The notes under the pieces were generated by a model. That model was not told the DNA's origin, made no database searches, and worked only from the letters and a program-made list of their open reading frames with translations. A stretch of DNA of 64,000 nucleotides from Altererythrobacter rubellus (GTDB taxonomy: Bacteria; Pseudomonadota; Alphaproteobacteria; Sphingomonadales; Sphingomonadaceae): assembly GCF_030284385.1 (NCBI RefSeq), contig NZ_CP127221.1:992001-1056000 (forward strand), in the 5' to 3' direction. Made by a program: the position numbers and the translations under genes. This document shows positions 1 to 9,068 of the stretch, piece by piece; within the stretch, counting starts at the first letter, position 1; the number at the start of each line of letters is the position of its first letter.

Positions 1-459
1 CTCTGGCAATCCGCAAGCTGCCGCGAGAAACTCGGTCTGCCCGGGATGTTGGAAGCCCACTTCTTCGAGCAGCTTCTTGGCGATCGGAGCGGTCACAACA
101 GCGCTTGCCATGCCGCTCACGGCCAGCTGCGTGGCTTGCTCCAGTGAAGTGAGCGCGAGCTTTGCGCCTGCAGTGTTGGGGACGCCGGGGTGATAGGCGA
201 CATCCTTGTCACCAAGCACCGGCAGCGCGGTATCAAAGACGTTACTAGCCTGTGAAAGCGAGCTGATTTGAGTGATCGGACAATCGACACCAAGCGTTTC
301 TGCAGCAGCGCGCAATACTCCGCTACCGCCAACAACGGCGAATGGCTTCAAACCCATTTCTGCCCGTTGGCGCCACGCATGCACGATGATTTCAGGCCCA
401 ATGCCCGATGGATCACCGAGTGATATCGCTAGAGGAAGATGTTCGCCTGTGCTGCTCAA
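1..459 (-). CDS. pdxA: 4-hydroxythreonine-4-phosphate dehydrogenase PdxA (N-terminal part, cut by window edge)
   Basis: PdxA oxidises 4-phosphohydroxy-L-threonine in the DXP-dependent pyridoxal 5'-phosphate pathway in the cytoplasm. The first 153 codons are present and the gene runs off the left edge. The N-terminus carries the family motif SLGDPSGIGPE, and a segment reading TAPIAKKLLEEVGFQHPGQT matches the conserved PdxA segment around TAPINK. The start is chosen as TTG at 459, because its bases overlap the TGA of surA (TTGA), a typical translational-coupling junction; no ATG lies between the surA stop and the first conserved motif. The surA-pdxA order is common in proteobacteria, often followed by rsmA, which would lie beyond the edge. 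Confidence 0.93.
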   Translation of the reverse strand, partial: MSSTGEHLPLAISLGDPSGIGPEIIVHAWRQRAEMGLKPFAVVGGSGVLRAAAETLGVDCPITQISSLSQASNVFDTALPVLGDKDVAYHPGVPNTAGAKLALTSLEQATQLAVSGMASAVVTAPIAKKLLEEVGFQHPGQTEFLAAACGLPE

Positions 460-1787
460 TTGTAGTCGATGTACGCGTCATTGCGCAGATCGCGCAGGTA
501 ACGCTGTGCGCGTTTGTTAACCCGTTCATCTTCGAGCTGGTTCATCATGTCGTCAAAGCTTGGCCCGCCAACCACTTCGGGATCGTCACGACCGCACAGC
601 ATCAGAACCCGCACGCCTTCCTCGATAGAACCGAATGGAGGTGTGGGCTGACCAACTTGAAGATTGAGCACGATGTTCTGCAGCTGCTCCGGCAGCGAAC
701 GCGCCCGGATCTGGTCATTGGTTACAACACTTGCTCCTAGCGAACCTGCAACCGCATCCGCATCACCGCATCCGCGCATGTTCTGAACACCGGTCGAGAA
801 TGCCTGGACTTGCTGTGCTGCCAGTTCCTCAGTGATTCCCGGCTCGAAACTGATCGAAATTTGCTTCAGGCTCAGCACCGCATCGCGCGGATCAGCCATC
901 AGCACCTGACGCTTGTCGACCAGATATACAATCCAGAAGCCGCCCGGAATTTCGACGGGGCCGACCAATTGGCCCGGCTGCATTTCGTTTACGATCGCTT
1001 CGAGTTGGGTCGAGCGCAACTGCGCAAGGCGAAGCCAGCCGAGATCGCCGCCAGTGGCCGCTGTCGATGCCTGCGAGAACTGACGCGCGTAGCCTTGGAA
1101 ACTACCGCCCTGGCGGAGTTGCTGCATGATCTGCTGACCATTTTCGAGCACTGCGTTGCGATTTTCAGGCGTTGCAGCAAGGAAGATCTCAGCAAGGCGA
1201 AATTCTTCGGTTCCGCGCGATTCTTCCATCCGTTTGAGAAGCTCGTTCACTTCCTCCTCGGACACGTTCACAAACGGTGCAATGTTGCGGCGAAGCAGGT
1301 TCGACCAAGCCAATTCGCCTTCGATCTGGCGTTTGAGCGAAGCTGGTGACGAACCAATCGAAATCAGATATTCGTCCATCGCGCCGGCTTCCTGGCCGAA
1401 GTTTTGTACCGCCAAGGTATTGTAGCGGTCGGTGACTTCCGCCTGTGTCACTTCGATCTCTTGCGATCGTGCTGCTTGAATCTGCAGCGTTTCATCGATC
1501 AGATTACGCAAGACCTGCATGCGCAGACGCGCGAGGTCTTCCTCGGACAACTGGTTGTTGGAAGCGGAAATCACCAAAGCAACACGTTGATCGATGTCCG
1601 TACCGGTAATGACATGGCCATTTACAATCGCAGTTGCGGTTCGGACATTGGGGTTAGCTTCGCCGAGCAGCGAAATATCAGCTGGAATGCCCAATGGGTC
1701 GTCCAAGGTTTGGGCAGATGCAGAAGCCGGCAAAAATGCCAAGGCTGCAAGTGAAACAAGACAGTTTTTCAATATATTACGTGTCAC
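456..1787 (-). CDS. surA: Periplasmic peptidyl-prolyl isomerase / chaperone SurA
   Basis: SurA is the periplasmic chaperone that escorts unfolded outer-membrane proteins, including LptD, to the BAM complex. The 443-residue product starts with a signal peptide (about residues 1-25, ending ASASA). A long N-terminal chaperone domain (SurA_N, about 45-185) follows, then one clear parvulin domain (about 195-295, with GGDLGWL and a PGQLVGPVE-type segment) and a more degenerate C-terminal parvulin-like region with two cysteines. It sits 161 bp downstream of lptD on the same strand and overlaps pdxA by TTGA, so the three are probably one outer-membrane biogenesis operon. The family assignment is secure; how active the second isomerase domain is cannot be judged from sequence. 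Confidence 0.93.
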   Translation of the reverse strand: MTRNILKNCLVSLAALAFLPASASAQTLDDPLGIPADISLLGEANPNVRTATAIVNGHVITGTDIDQRVALVISASNNQLSEEDLARLRMQVLRNLIDETLQIQAARSQEIEVTQAEVTDRYNTLAVQNFGQEAGAMDEYLISIGSSPASLKRQIEGELAWSNLLRRNIAPFVNVSEEEVNELLKRMEESRGTEEFRLAEIFLAATPENRNAVLENGQQIMQQLRQGGSFQGYARQFSQASTAATGGDLGWLRLAQLRSTQLEAIVNEMQPGQLVGPVEIPGGFWIVYLVDKRQVLMADPRDAVLSLKQISISFEPGITEELAAQQVQAFSTGVQNMRGCGDADAVAGSLGASVVTNDQIRARSLPEQLQNIVLNLQVGQPTPPFGSIEEGVRVLMLCGRDDPEVVGGPSFDDMMNQLEDERVNKRAQRYLRDLRNDAYIDYN

Positions 1788-1948
1788 TTAGTCAATCCAT
1801 TTGCGGGCGACATCTTCACCCCGTCTATTCACGCCAATTGGCAAAAACTGGCTGAACCCTAGCTGAGCCGGATTGGCCCCGCTCTGTTCATGCGGCAGAT
1901 AACCGCTTTCAGCGCGCCTGCCAACGGTTGAAGCTGGGCTATCGGGAC

Positions 1949-4261
1949 TTATCGCAAGCCAAAATTGCGCAATGCAAACGTCAGCTGAAATGTGTCGCCG
2001 CGTTCCGCGTCGCCCGCAGTCACGTAATCGCGCCGCCATGTGAAGCCGAATTCCAGGCATTCATCGCGGTAGGCGATGCCCAACCTTGAGCGGATCGGTT
2101 CGAAACCATCGCTTGAGAAAGTTGGATCTTCATTGCGGTCTGTCAGGTTGACGATGCCCGATCCAAAGATGGACCAATGCCGCGCGAACGCGACCCGGGC
2201 CGCGGCACGTAATTCTTCGCGGTCCTGCAAATCCTCAAAGTCCTCGATATCGCGGTTCAATCGCAGATAGCCCACTTCGACATAAGTGCGTGAGTTGCCC
2301 ACAGTCGCGTCGAATTCATTGCGGCGCACCTGGAAATTGTCTTTGTCGATGCGGAAACGGTGGGTCAGCTTGACTGTGTCTTTGAAGCGTAGCTCTGTAC
2401 GCCCGACGAAGTCCGAGACGCGTTCCGACAATCCCGTACCATCGGGCAGAATCGCGCGCTGCGTGTCGAAGCGATAGGATTGACCGACTGTGGTTTTGAT
2501 GCGCCAGCCGGGGCGCTGCAATTCCCAATCGAGACCATAAGTTAAGCGAACGCCATCTTCGACGCGGTCATAACCCGGGAAACGGTTGAGCGCGAAGAGA
2601 TTGGAATCCTCCAGATCGATCGCGCGCGAGTCCTCATTGGGAATTTCAAGATTACGGATAGCAGGGCTTACGACCAGCTGAAGCCGGGGCTTGAATACTT
2701 GCGTTCCGCCAAAGGCTTCGCCGACGAATGGCCATTCAACGTCCACAGCACCGATCGCGATCGCGCGGCCTTCCCAGCCTTCATTGCCGCGATAGATTTC
2801 CGTGGTGGTGAAACCGTTCTCATCGCTGTGATAGACATCGCCACGCGCAAGTGCGCTGAATGTCACAACCTGACCAGGTCCTGTGAGTCGCCGCAGATCC
2901 CATCTCGCACCGGCGAACGCGCGCTGCGTGTCCTGGCCTTCGTCGCGCACGAGGCTCAGAGTATTGGCTTGAAGCTCAACTGTGCCGCCAAGCACCGGGT
3001 CGGCCATGCGATGACGGAAATCGATCGCGGGCAGCGCCATCGGCACCTGACCCTGGCGCGCATCCAAGCGCAATGTCTGAGTGTCCCATCCCGCTATCGA
3101 GAAATAGGTCTGATCATTCGTCCGCTCGATATTGAAAGTCGAACGCAATCGGTCATCCCGGCTGATGTCATAGCGGCGCAGGAATGTGCGGTCGCTCGCG
3201 AGGCGGATTGATCCGGTCAGGCTCCACTCTGGATCGAACTGGAATCTTCCGTTCGCAAACAGATAACCGCGCAAATCGCGCTCTGTCGTTGGATTGCCGG
3301 TAAAGGTTGAGATACGCCGACTATGCGTTCCATATCCGCTGATCTGATAGGCACCCTTCTTAGTCAGATGGCGCCATTCCGCTGACACCAGCGGGGTTGC
3401 CTGCGTGAAGAATCGCGTGCCGAGCGTCAGGTCCTTGTTGTCGGCAAGCCGCAGATAATATTCGCCGCTCACCTCCACGCCGTTCGATTCCGATATCCTT
3501 AGATCGGGAACCAGAAAACCGGAGATCGCGCTGCCGTCGGTCCGGAACGCCAAGCCCGGCATGGGTAGAATGCGTGCGCCGAACAATTCCAAAACGGCGC
3601 TGTCAAAGCTGACCGTGCTGTCTTCAGGATTGTAGATTATCCGTTTGGCCGTGATCCGCCAGCTGGGCGTTTTGTCGCAACCTTCCAGAGTGGTGACTGG
3701 ACATGCCGTATATGCAGCATCGTTCAAGATGACATCGCCATCAGCTGCACGCTGTCCGCCACGCGCGGCCAATCTTCCGCCCGCCCTTAGAGAAACCAGC
3801 AATTCGTTGATCGCGCCAGCTTCGAAACGTTCGGTCAGCTCGAGCGAATCCGTAAACAGCTGATTGCCGCTTTCATCGACCAGGCGCACATTGCCCGAGG
3901 CGTAGATTGTGCCGCTCTGACGGTCCCAGCGGATATTGTTGGCACGAACAGATTGGTCTTCGCTCGAAAGCAGCACATTGCCACTGGCAGTTATGACCTC
4001 GCCGTCATTCTCGTTGTCGTAATCGAGATTGTCCGCTTCAAATGCGATGATCCGACCGTCTGTAACCGGCGGCAATGCCTCTGGATCAAGCTCGGTGACT
4101 TGTTCTTCGAGCGGCTTCAGCGCGTCGGGAGCGATGCCCGCTTCATCCTGCGCGAGCGCCGGCTGTACGCCCATGAACAAAGCCAGCGCGGCGGGCACCG
4201 CACTAAGCGAGAATTTGAGACGTGAGTGGGCAGGCAGGTAATGCTGCAAAGGCAGGGACAT
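1949..4261 (-). CDS. lptD: LPS-assembly outer-membrane protein LptD
   Basis: LptD, with lipoprotein LptE, inserts lipopolysaccharide into the outer leaflet of the outer membrane. The 770-residue product has a signal peptide ending PALAQ at about residue 37. It continues with an OstA/LptA-like beta-jellyroll (motifs such as ITASGNVLLSSED and IYASGNVRLVDESGNQ, about 75-160) and a long C-terminal beta-barrel ending FALRNFGLR. The ATG at 4261 is preferred over upstream in-frame codons because the upstream extension is Arg-rich and would bury the signal peptide; the Shine-Dalgarno before it is weak. It heads a minus-strand run with surA and pdxA, and it is divergent from pepA across a 113-bp region holding two inverted repeats. 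Confidence 0.93.
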   Translation of the reverse strand: MSLPLQHYLPAHSRLKFSLSAVPAALALFMGVQPALAQDEAGIAPDALKPLEEQVTELDPEALPPVTDGRIIAFEADNLDYDNENDGEVITASGNVLLSSEDQSVRANNIRWDRQSGTIYASGNVRLVDESGNQLFTDSLELTERFEAGAINELLVSLRAGGRLAARGGQRAADGDVILNDAAYTACPVTTLEGCDKTPSWRITAKRIIYNPEDSTVSFDSAVLELFGARILPMPGLAFRTDGSAISGFLVPDLRISESNGVEVSGEYYLRLADNKDLTLGTRFFTQATPLVSAEWRHLTKKGAYQISGYGTHSRRISTFTGNPTTERDLRGYLFANGRFQFDPEWSLTGSIRLASDRTFLRRYDISRDDRLRSTFNIERTNDQTYFSIAGWDTQTLRLDARQGQVPMALPAIDFRHRMADPVLGGTVELQANTLSLVRDEGQDTQRAFAGARWDLRRLTGPGQVVTFSALARGDVYHSDENGFTTTEIYRGNEGWEGRAIAIGAVDVEWPFVGEAFGGTQVFKPRLQLVVSPAIRNLEIPNEDSRAIDLEDSNLFALNRFPGYDRVEDGVRLTYGLDWELQRPGWRIKTTVGQSYRFDTQRAILPDGTGLSERVSDFVGRTELRFKDTVKLTHRFRIDKDNFQVRRNEFDATVGNSRTYVEVGYLRLNRDIEDFEDLQDREELRAAARVAFARHWSIFGSGIVNLTDRNEDPTFSSDGFEPIRSRLGIAYRDECLEFGFTWRRDYVTAGDAERGDTFQLTFALRNFGLR

Positions 4262-4293
4262 GGCTTGCCTATCGCACCGCTCGCGCCTAATCG

Positions 4294-4326
4294 CAATCGC
4301 GATTGGCCATACCGTTCCACAACGGT
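4294..4326. promoter_or_regulatory. Two inverted repeats in the lptD/pepA divergent promoter region
   Basis: The 113 bp between lptD and pepA contain a perfect 12-nt palindrome CAATCGCGATTG (4294-4305) and, six bases on, the 6-4-6 inverted repeat ACCGTT-ccac-AACGGT (4311-4326). The spacing and position between divergent starts are what operators look like. The bound protein, if any, is unknown. Confidence 0.35.
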
Positions 4327-4374
4327 GTTTAACTGGCCGTAGACTAACATGCATTCAATCGTTCCGGAGCCTTC

Positions 4375-5841
4375 ATGCAGATCAAATTCTCAGACACTTC
4401 ACCCGCTAATCCCGGCCTTATTGCTTACGTCGTCAATCAAGGCAGCATGCCGGCGGCAGTTGAACCTGTGCTGTCTAACGGAGCGAAAGCGGCGCGTTTC
4501 AAGGGGCGCGGCGGCCAGTTTTTCGAAGGCTTCGTTGAACGTTGCGATCACACGGTTCGCGTGGCAATCGCGGGGGCAGGGGATACAGGCGCAGACGCGA
4601 CCAAACGCGAAGAGGCGTTGGAAAAAGCAGGTGCAGCTCTGGCGGCCAAATATCTGACCTCGGGTGAGAGCGAGATTGTGCTGGACCTGAGCGAAGCGGG
4701 CCTGAACGCAGCGGAAACCGCATCTGTCTTGCTTGGCTTGCGTCTGCGCAGCTGGCGGCATGATGCGTATCGCACGAAGCTGAAGGATGAGCAGAAAGTC
4801 TCCCTGAAGAGCGCGATTGTGGTGGGTGCAAGTGAAGGCACCGAAGCTGCTTGGGATGTAGCAGCGGCCGTGGCCGAGGGTGTCGAATTCACTCGAGACT
4901 TGATAGCAGAACCTGCCAACAAGCTATATCCGGTCAGCTTCGTGGAGATGTGCCAGAAGCGTTTTGAAGGCACAGGCGCTGAGCTGACAGTGCTTGACGA
5001 AGACCAGATGGCAGAGCTCGGCATGGGTGCACTGCTCGGAGTAGGGCAGGGCAGCACTCAGCCTTCACGTATGCTTGCGATCAAATGGAATGGCGGCAAG
5101 GACGGCGATGCGCCGATCGCATTTGTCGGCAAAGGCGTAACATTCGACACCGGCGGCATTTCGTTGAAGCCGCCTGTCGGCATGTGGGATATGAAATGGG
5201 ACATGGGCGGATCTGGGGCAGTGGCGGGCGCGATGCTCGCTCTGGTAAAGCGCAAAGCCAAAGCCAACATCGTCGGCGTGGTCGGGCTGGTCGAGAATAT
5301 GCCGGATGGCAATGCGCAGCGCCCCGGGGACATTGTGACCTCGATGAGCGGACAGACGATCGAAGTGCTCAATACCGACGCTGAAGGGCGGCTTGTGTTG
5401 TGCGACGCGCTGACTTGGACGCAGCGCACCTTCAAGCCTTCGCGGATTGTCGACCTGGCGACCCTTACTGGCGCGATGATCATCGCACTGGGCAAGGAAT
5501 ATGGGGGTATGTTTGCCAACGATGATGATCTGGCCGGTGAACTGGCTACGGCGGGCAAGCAGGTTGGTGACAAATTGTGGCGCCTCCCGCTGGGCCCAGA
5601 ATATGACAAGCTGATCAATTCGCCGATCTGCGACATGAAGAATATCGGCCCGCGCGAAGGCGGATCGATCACGGCGGCGCAATTCCTGCAGCGTTTCATC
5701 GAAAACGACACGCCTTGGGCGCACTTGGACATCGCCGGCATGGTTTTCTCTGACAAGGCGGGCCGCACGTGGGACAAGGGGGCAACCGGTTATGGCACGC
5801 GCTTGCTTGATGCGTTTATTCGCAACACGGCTGAGGGGTAA
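4375..5841 (+). CDS. pepA: Leucyl aminopeptidase PepA (M17 family)
   Basis: A cytoplasmic hexameric dizinc aminopeptidase that removes N-terminal residues from peptides; in enterobacteria PepA also binds DNA. The 488-residue product has the usual M17 layout, with a variable N-terminal macro-like domain and a C-terminal catalytic domain. The latter carries the M17 signature [10 protein letters not shown] (about residue 335) and the metal-binding segment [14 protein letters not shown] (about 255-270). The ATG at 4375 is preceded by GGAG. Only 11 bp separate its stop from the next small gene, which overlaps holC. The pepA-holC neighbourhood recurs in many proteobacteria, so a pepA-DUF2256-holC operon is likely. 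Confidence 0.95.
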   Translation: MQIKFSDTSPANPGLIAYVVNQGSMPAAVEPVLSNGAKAARFKGRGGQFFEGFVERCDHTVRVAIAGAGDTGADATKREEALEKAGAALAAKYLTSGESEIVLDLSEAGLNAAETASVLLGLRLRSWRHDAYRTKLKDEQKVSLKSAIVVGASEGTEAAWDVAAAVAEGVEFTRDLIAEPANKLYPVSFVEMCQKRFEGTGAELTVLDEDQMAELGMGALLGVGQGSTQPSRMLAIKWNGGKDGDAPIAFVGKGVTFDTGGISLKPPVGMWDMKWDMGGSGAVAGAMLALVKRKAKANIVGVVGLVENMPDGNAQRPGDIVTSMSGQTIEVLNTDAEGRLVLCDALTWTQRTFKPSRIVDLATLTGAMIIALGKEYGGMFANDDDLAGELATAGKQVGDKLWRLPLGPEYDKLINSPICDMKNIGPREGGSITAAQFLQRFIENDTPWAHLDIAGMVFSDKAGRTWDKGATGYGTRLLDAFIRNTAEG

Positions 5842-5852
5842 GCCAGCTTCTG

Positions 5853-6005
5853 ATGGCCCGTATGCGCAAAAAGTCCGAGCTGCCCAGCAAGACTTGTGCG
5901 CATTGCGGGCTACCGTTCACCTGGCGCAAGAAGTGGGAACGTGACTGGGACAATGTGCTCTATTGTTCGGAGCGTTGCCGCAGGAGCAAGGGATCGACGG
6001 GATGA
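5853..6005 (+). CDS. Small DUF2256 zinc-ribbon protein
   Basis: A 50-residue basic protein with four cysteines in two pairs (C15/C18 and C38/C42: TCAHCG and YCSERC) separated by a Trp- and Arg-rich stretch. This pattern is that of the DUF2256 family, small proteins of unknown function with a predicted treble-clef or ribbon zinc site. The reading frame starts 11 bp after pepA, and its stop overlaps the holC start by ATGA, so it is translationally coupled. A second in-frame ATG at 5862 would remove three residues. From memory, DUF2256 genes are often found beside photolyase/cryptochrome genes; here a PhrB-type photolyase lies in the window but about 28 kb away. Function unknown. Confidence 0.85.
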   Translation: MARMRKKSELPSKTCAHCGLPFTWRKKWERDWDNVLYCSERCRRSKGSTG

Positions 6006-6463
6006 GCGCGAGAGTTGATTTCTACCAGCTCAGCCGTGACCCGGTAGAACAGGTCGCGGTCATGTTGGCCCGCAAGGTCTTGCAAGCGGGCAAGCGGCTG
6101 CTGATTGTCAGTGACAATCCCGGTCAGCGCGCAGCGATCGGCAAGGAATTGTGGCGCGGCGGGGGCGCAGAAGAATTCCTCGCCAATGGTCAGGCCGATG
6201 CAGCTCATGCAAACAATCAGCCAATCTTGCTATCGGACAGCATGGATGCGGCGAATGGCGCTAGCATGGTGATGTTCGTTGATGGGAAATGGCGCTCTGA
6301 AGCCCTGAAATTTGAGCGCGCGCTGCTGCTTTTTGATTCCGAAGCAACGGAGGCTGCACGCGGGTTGTGGCGAGAACTGGACGACGCCGAAAATGTTGAG
6401 CGCGAGATCCACAAGCAGGATGAGAACGGGCGTTGGCAGGCAGGGGCCGGAGCAGGGCGCTAG
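6002..6463 (+). CDS. holC: DNA polymerase III chi subunit
   Basis: Chi is part of the replicative clamp-loader assembly and contacts SSB. The 153-residue product begins with the typical [10 protein letters not shown] followed by [19 protein letters not shown]. It continues with a P-loop-free Rossmann-like fold, including [17 protein letters not shown] and a C-terminal [20 protein letters not shown] segment. The ATG at 6002 overlaps the stop of the preceding DUF2256 gene (ATGA), which fixes the start. Chi sequences diverge strongly, but the length, motif order and pepA context make the assignment firm. Confidence 0.9.
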   Translation: MSARVDFYQLSRDPVEQVAVMLARKVLQAGKRLLIVSDNPGQRAAIGKELWRGGGAEEFLANGQADAAHANNQPILLSDSMDAANGASMVMFVDGKWRSEALKFERALLLFDSEATEAARGLWRELDDAENVEREIHKQDENGRWQAGAGAGR

Positions 6464-6551
6464 GCTCGCTAGGGCTTGCAGTTGACGCAACTCGGCGCTA
6501 GTGGCGCGCGCAATCAAAATTACCCCCAAATATTCGCAAGGAACACATGCC

Positions 6552-6974
6552 ATGGCGGTTACCCGCACATTCTCGATCATCAAGCCGGACGCGACCAAGC
6601 GTAACCTGACCGGTGCGATCACAAAAATGCTCGAAGACGCGGGCCTGCGCGTTGTCGCATCGAAGCGCATTCACATGACCCGCGAGCAGGCCGAAGGCTT
6701 TTACGCGGTTCATAGCGAGCGTCCTTTCTTCGGTGAGCTGGTTGATTTCATGATGAGTGAGCCGGTTGTTGTTCAGGTCCTCGAAGGTGAAGACGCTGTG
6801 AAACGCAATCGCGACATCATGGGTGCGACTAATCCTGCTGAAGCCGCTGAAGGCACCATCCGCAAGGAACACGCACTGTCGATCGGCGAAAACTCGGTCC
6901 ACGGTTCGGACAGCGAAGAGAATGCGAAGATCGAAATCGACTTCTTCTTCAAACCCGAAGAAATCGTCGGTTAA
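6552..6974 (+). CDS. ndk: Nucleoside diphosphate kinase
   Basis: Transfers the gamma-phosphate of ATP to nucleoside diphosphates through a phosphohistidine. The 140-residue product has the N-terminal [11 protein letters not shown], the Kpn-loop region, and the active-site signature NSVHGSDS with the catalytic histidine at 117. The start at 6552 follows AAGGAA at good spacing. The full family length is present. It is followed within 25 bp by a near-perfect intrinsic terminator, so transcription probably ends here. Confidence 0.97.
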   Translation: MAVTRTFSIIKPDATKRNLTGAITKMLEDAGLRVVASKRIHMTREQAEGFYAVHSERPFFGELVDFMMSEPVVVQVLEGEDAVKRNRDIMGATNPAEAAEGTIRKEHALSIGENSVHGSDSEENAKIEIDFFFKPEEIVG

Positions 6975-6996
6975 GCGCGCTTACAAGGCGTATTTG

Positions 6997-7032
6997 AAAA
7001 GGCCTCGCAGCAGAAATGCTGCGGGGCCTTTT
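6997..7032 (+). terminator. Intrinsic terminator after ndk
   Basis: A 16-bp stem, perfect except for one T-G pair, closes a GAAA tetraloop. The left arm is AAAAGGCCTCGCAGCA and the right arm is TGCTGCGGGGCCTTTT. The A-run on the left and T-run on the right make it potentially bidirectional. It lies 22 bp after the ndk stop. Confidence 0.9.
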
Positions 7033-7123
7033 CGATTCAGGGGCTTGAGCGCTGGATTCGCGCTGCAAGACACAATCAGCTATCCTGATTTGGGTCACCT
7101 GAATGATTCTGGGGGAGGGAATC

Positions 7124-7861
7124 ATGGGCAGATTGCTGTTGATGTTGGTTTCACTGACATTTTATACCGCCGCCGTTGCGGCTCTACTTTTTCTGATCGG
7201 CTGGGTCGGCGCGTTCGATTTCATGCCGCTAACAGTCGACAAGGGACGCGAAGGTCCATTGGCTACTGCTCTGTTGGTCAATGTCGGCCTGATTGCACTT
7301 TTTGGCGTTCAACACACCGTAATGGCTCGCCCCACTTTCAAGGAAGCGTGGACAAAGGTAATTCCTGCGCCGGTCGAGCGCAGCTTTTACCTGCTTGCTA
7401 CTGTTTTGGTATTGGGCGCACTATTTCATTACTGGCACCCGATCGAAGGAACCATCTGGTCGATCCAGAACGAAGCAGCGCGCACGGCAATCTGGGCTGT
7501 GTTCTGGCTTGGTTGGGCGATCCTGCTGCTGTCGACTTTCCTGCTCAATCATTTCGAATTGTTCGGATTGCAGCAGGCTTGGCACAATCTCACGGGAAAG
7601 AATGCATCGCCGCCGCAGATGCGTACGCCGCTGTTCTACAAGCTGGTGCGTCACCCTCTTTACACCGGCTTCTTCCTGGGGCTTTGGGCGACGCCTGACA
7701 TGACATACAGTCATGCCTTCATGGCCGCCGGGTTCACGATCTACATCGTGATCGGGATTGCCTATGAGGAGCGAGATTTGCTGGATGTCTTTGGCCAGGA
7801 ATATGCCGAGTATCGCAAGCGGGTCGGTGCGTTCCTGCCGGGGATCGGCAAAGTCCCCTAA
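7124..7861 (+). CDS. MddA/NnrU-like integral-membrane methyltransferase (ICMT superfamily)
   Basis: A 245-residue polytopic membrane protein with five or six hydrophobic segments. Its C-terminal half carries the isoprenylcysteine-methyltransferase-type signature: RHPLYTGFFLGLWATP (about 173-188), then EERDLLDVFGQEYAEYRKRV. The overall length, together with FGVQHTVMARP and an LNHFELFGLQQ segment, resembles MddA, the methanethiol S-methyltransferase that makes dimethyl sulfide, and NnrU-like relatives. Start at 7124 is supported by the strong GGGGGAGGG ribosome-binding site. It has its own upstream region after the ndk terminator. Its stop overlaps the stop of the convergent sulfotransferase-like gene by 4 bp. 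The substrate cannot be fixed from sequence alone. Confidence 0.72.
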   Translation: MGRLLLMLVSLTFYTAAVAALLFLIGWVGAFDFMPLTVDKGREGPLATALLVNVGLIALFGVQHTVMARPTFKEAWTKVIPAPVERSFYLLATVLVLGALFHYWHPIEGTIWSIQNEAARTAIWAVFWLGWAILLLSTFLLNHFELFGLQQAWHNLTGKNASPPQMRTPLFYKLVRHPLYTGFFLGLWATPDMTYSHAFMAAGFTIYIVIGIAYEERDLLDVFGQEYAEYRKRVGAFLPGIGKVP

Positions 7862-9066
7862 ACCGGTTTTCCTGATTTGAACCTTTGCAACTGGGCGGCG
7901 TGCGCTCTGTGCGCGCCGCTTTTGCTGCTCGTCATTTCCTTGAGCATTTTAGCGCTCGCCTGCGGCGTCAGCTCGATATCGAGTTCGCGATAGATGCGCG
8001 CAATCTCGTTTTCCCAATCGGCACCCAGCTCATCGAAATGGACATGCGCGACTGTGCCATTGAAATCTGCAAGCGCTGCCTGGACGCGCGAATGGCGCAG
8101 CTCCAGCTTGCGACGCCATTCGGCTTCGATCCACTCAAGGTCTACTTCGTCCGACTGGATCGCCATCTGATTGGCTACTACTGACATCGAACTGTGCAAG
8201 ACATCCTCGTCATGACGGTTCGCCACCACCAACCGGGCATTGGGGAATTGTGCAAGCAGAGCCGGCAGTTCTTCGGCGATCTGTGGAACCTTCAACACGC
8301 GGGGCTTGTCGGCATTGCCGTGATGCGCGGCGTCGATGCGCAAAATTCTGGCAAATTCGCGATAAAGCGGTGAAGGGTCGCGTTCTTCGCAAAAACGCGT
8401 GAAGCTCGGCACATGCCATTGCGTGTCATAGGTACTGTGACCAAATGCGCTTGCAAGCCAGCCGAGTTCCTCTTCAGCGCGCCGTGAACCCATCGGGTGG
8501 AGCGCATCAATCCAAGGGTCGAGCTTTCGCGCTATGGCGAGCATCATCGCGCCCGATAGCGGACGCATATCAGGCCTTCGTGGCACCGGGTTCCAGCTGT
8601 CGCAAAACCGCGTGGCGCTGTGTGCCGGGTCAGCCGCCAGCAAGCGGTGAATACGCGTTGTCCCGCTGCGCATTTGGCCAATCACTATGATCGGCGGCGC
8701 CAGTTCAGTTTTCAGCAATTCAGGCTTGTTCGACCAAAGTTGCCCCAGACCCAGCCGCTGTTTGATTACCCGTACGATCTGACCATGCGCCATGGTTTTG
8801 CCAAGCGCATTGAGTTTGGATTCAGCAGATACGGCGCTGCACAAAGCAATCAACCGTTCGCGAAAATCGATCACGTCCTCTTGGCTTCGTCCGCCATGTT
8901 CAGCAGCGATTCTGGTGCCCTTGGCGGCGCGGCGCCACAGATCATTGGGATCAATAGAAGGTGGGGCCACACCCTTAGCCCATCCTAATTCCAGCGCGGC
9001 GCAGGCTTTGTCGACCAAGGGCGTCCGCGCCAATGGGTGCGGGCGCTCTGGAGGCAGCACACCCAC
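7858..9066 (-). CDS. Sulfotransferase family protein
   Basis: A 402-residue protein whose central segment IVIGQMRSGTTRIHRLLA is the 5'-phosphosulfate-binding loop of PAPS-dependent sulfotransferases (P-loop-like, GxxRSGTT). Downstream segments PRVLKVPQIAEELPALLAQFP and ARLVVANRHDEDVLHSSMSV match the region that binds the 3'-phosphate. The acceptor is unknown; such proteins in sphingomonads are often annotated simply as sulfotransferases. The start is taken as GTG at 9066, 2 bp after the purN stop, so it probably belongs to a purM-purN-sulfotransferase transcription unit. The functional link to purine synthesis is not evident. Confidence 0.82.
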   Translation of the reverse strand: MGVLPPERPHPLARTPLVDKACAALELGWAKGVAPPSIDPNDLWRRAAKGTRIAAEHGGRSQEDVIDFRERLIALCSAVSAESKLNALGKTMAHGQIVRVIKQRLGLGQLWSNKPELLKTELAPPIIVIGQMRSGTTRIHRLLAADPAHSATRFCDSWNPVPRRPDMRPLSGAMMLAIARKLDPWIDALHPMGSRRAEEELGWLASAFGHSTYDTQWHVPSFTRFCEERDPSPLYREFARILRIDAAHHGNADKPRVLKVPQIAEELPALLAQFPNARLVVANRHDEDVLHSSMSVVANQMAIQSDEVDLEWIEAEWRRKLELRHSRVQAALADFNGTVAHVHFDELGADWENEIARIYRELDIELTPQASAKMLKEMTSSKSGAHRAHAAQLQRFKSGKPV

Positions 9067-9068
9067 GC

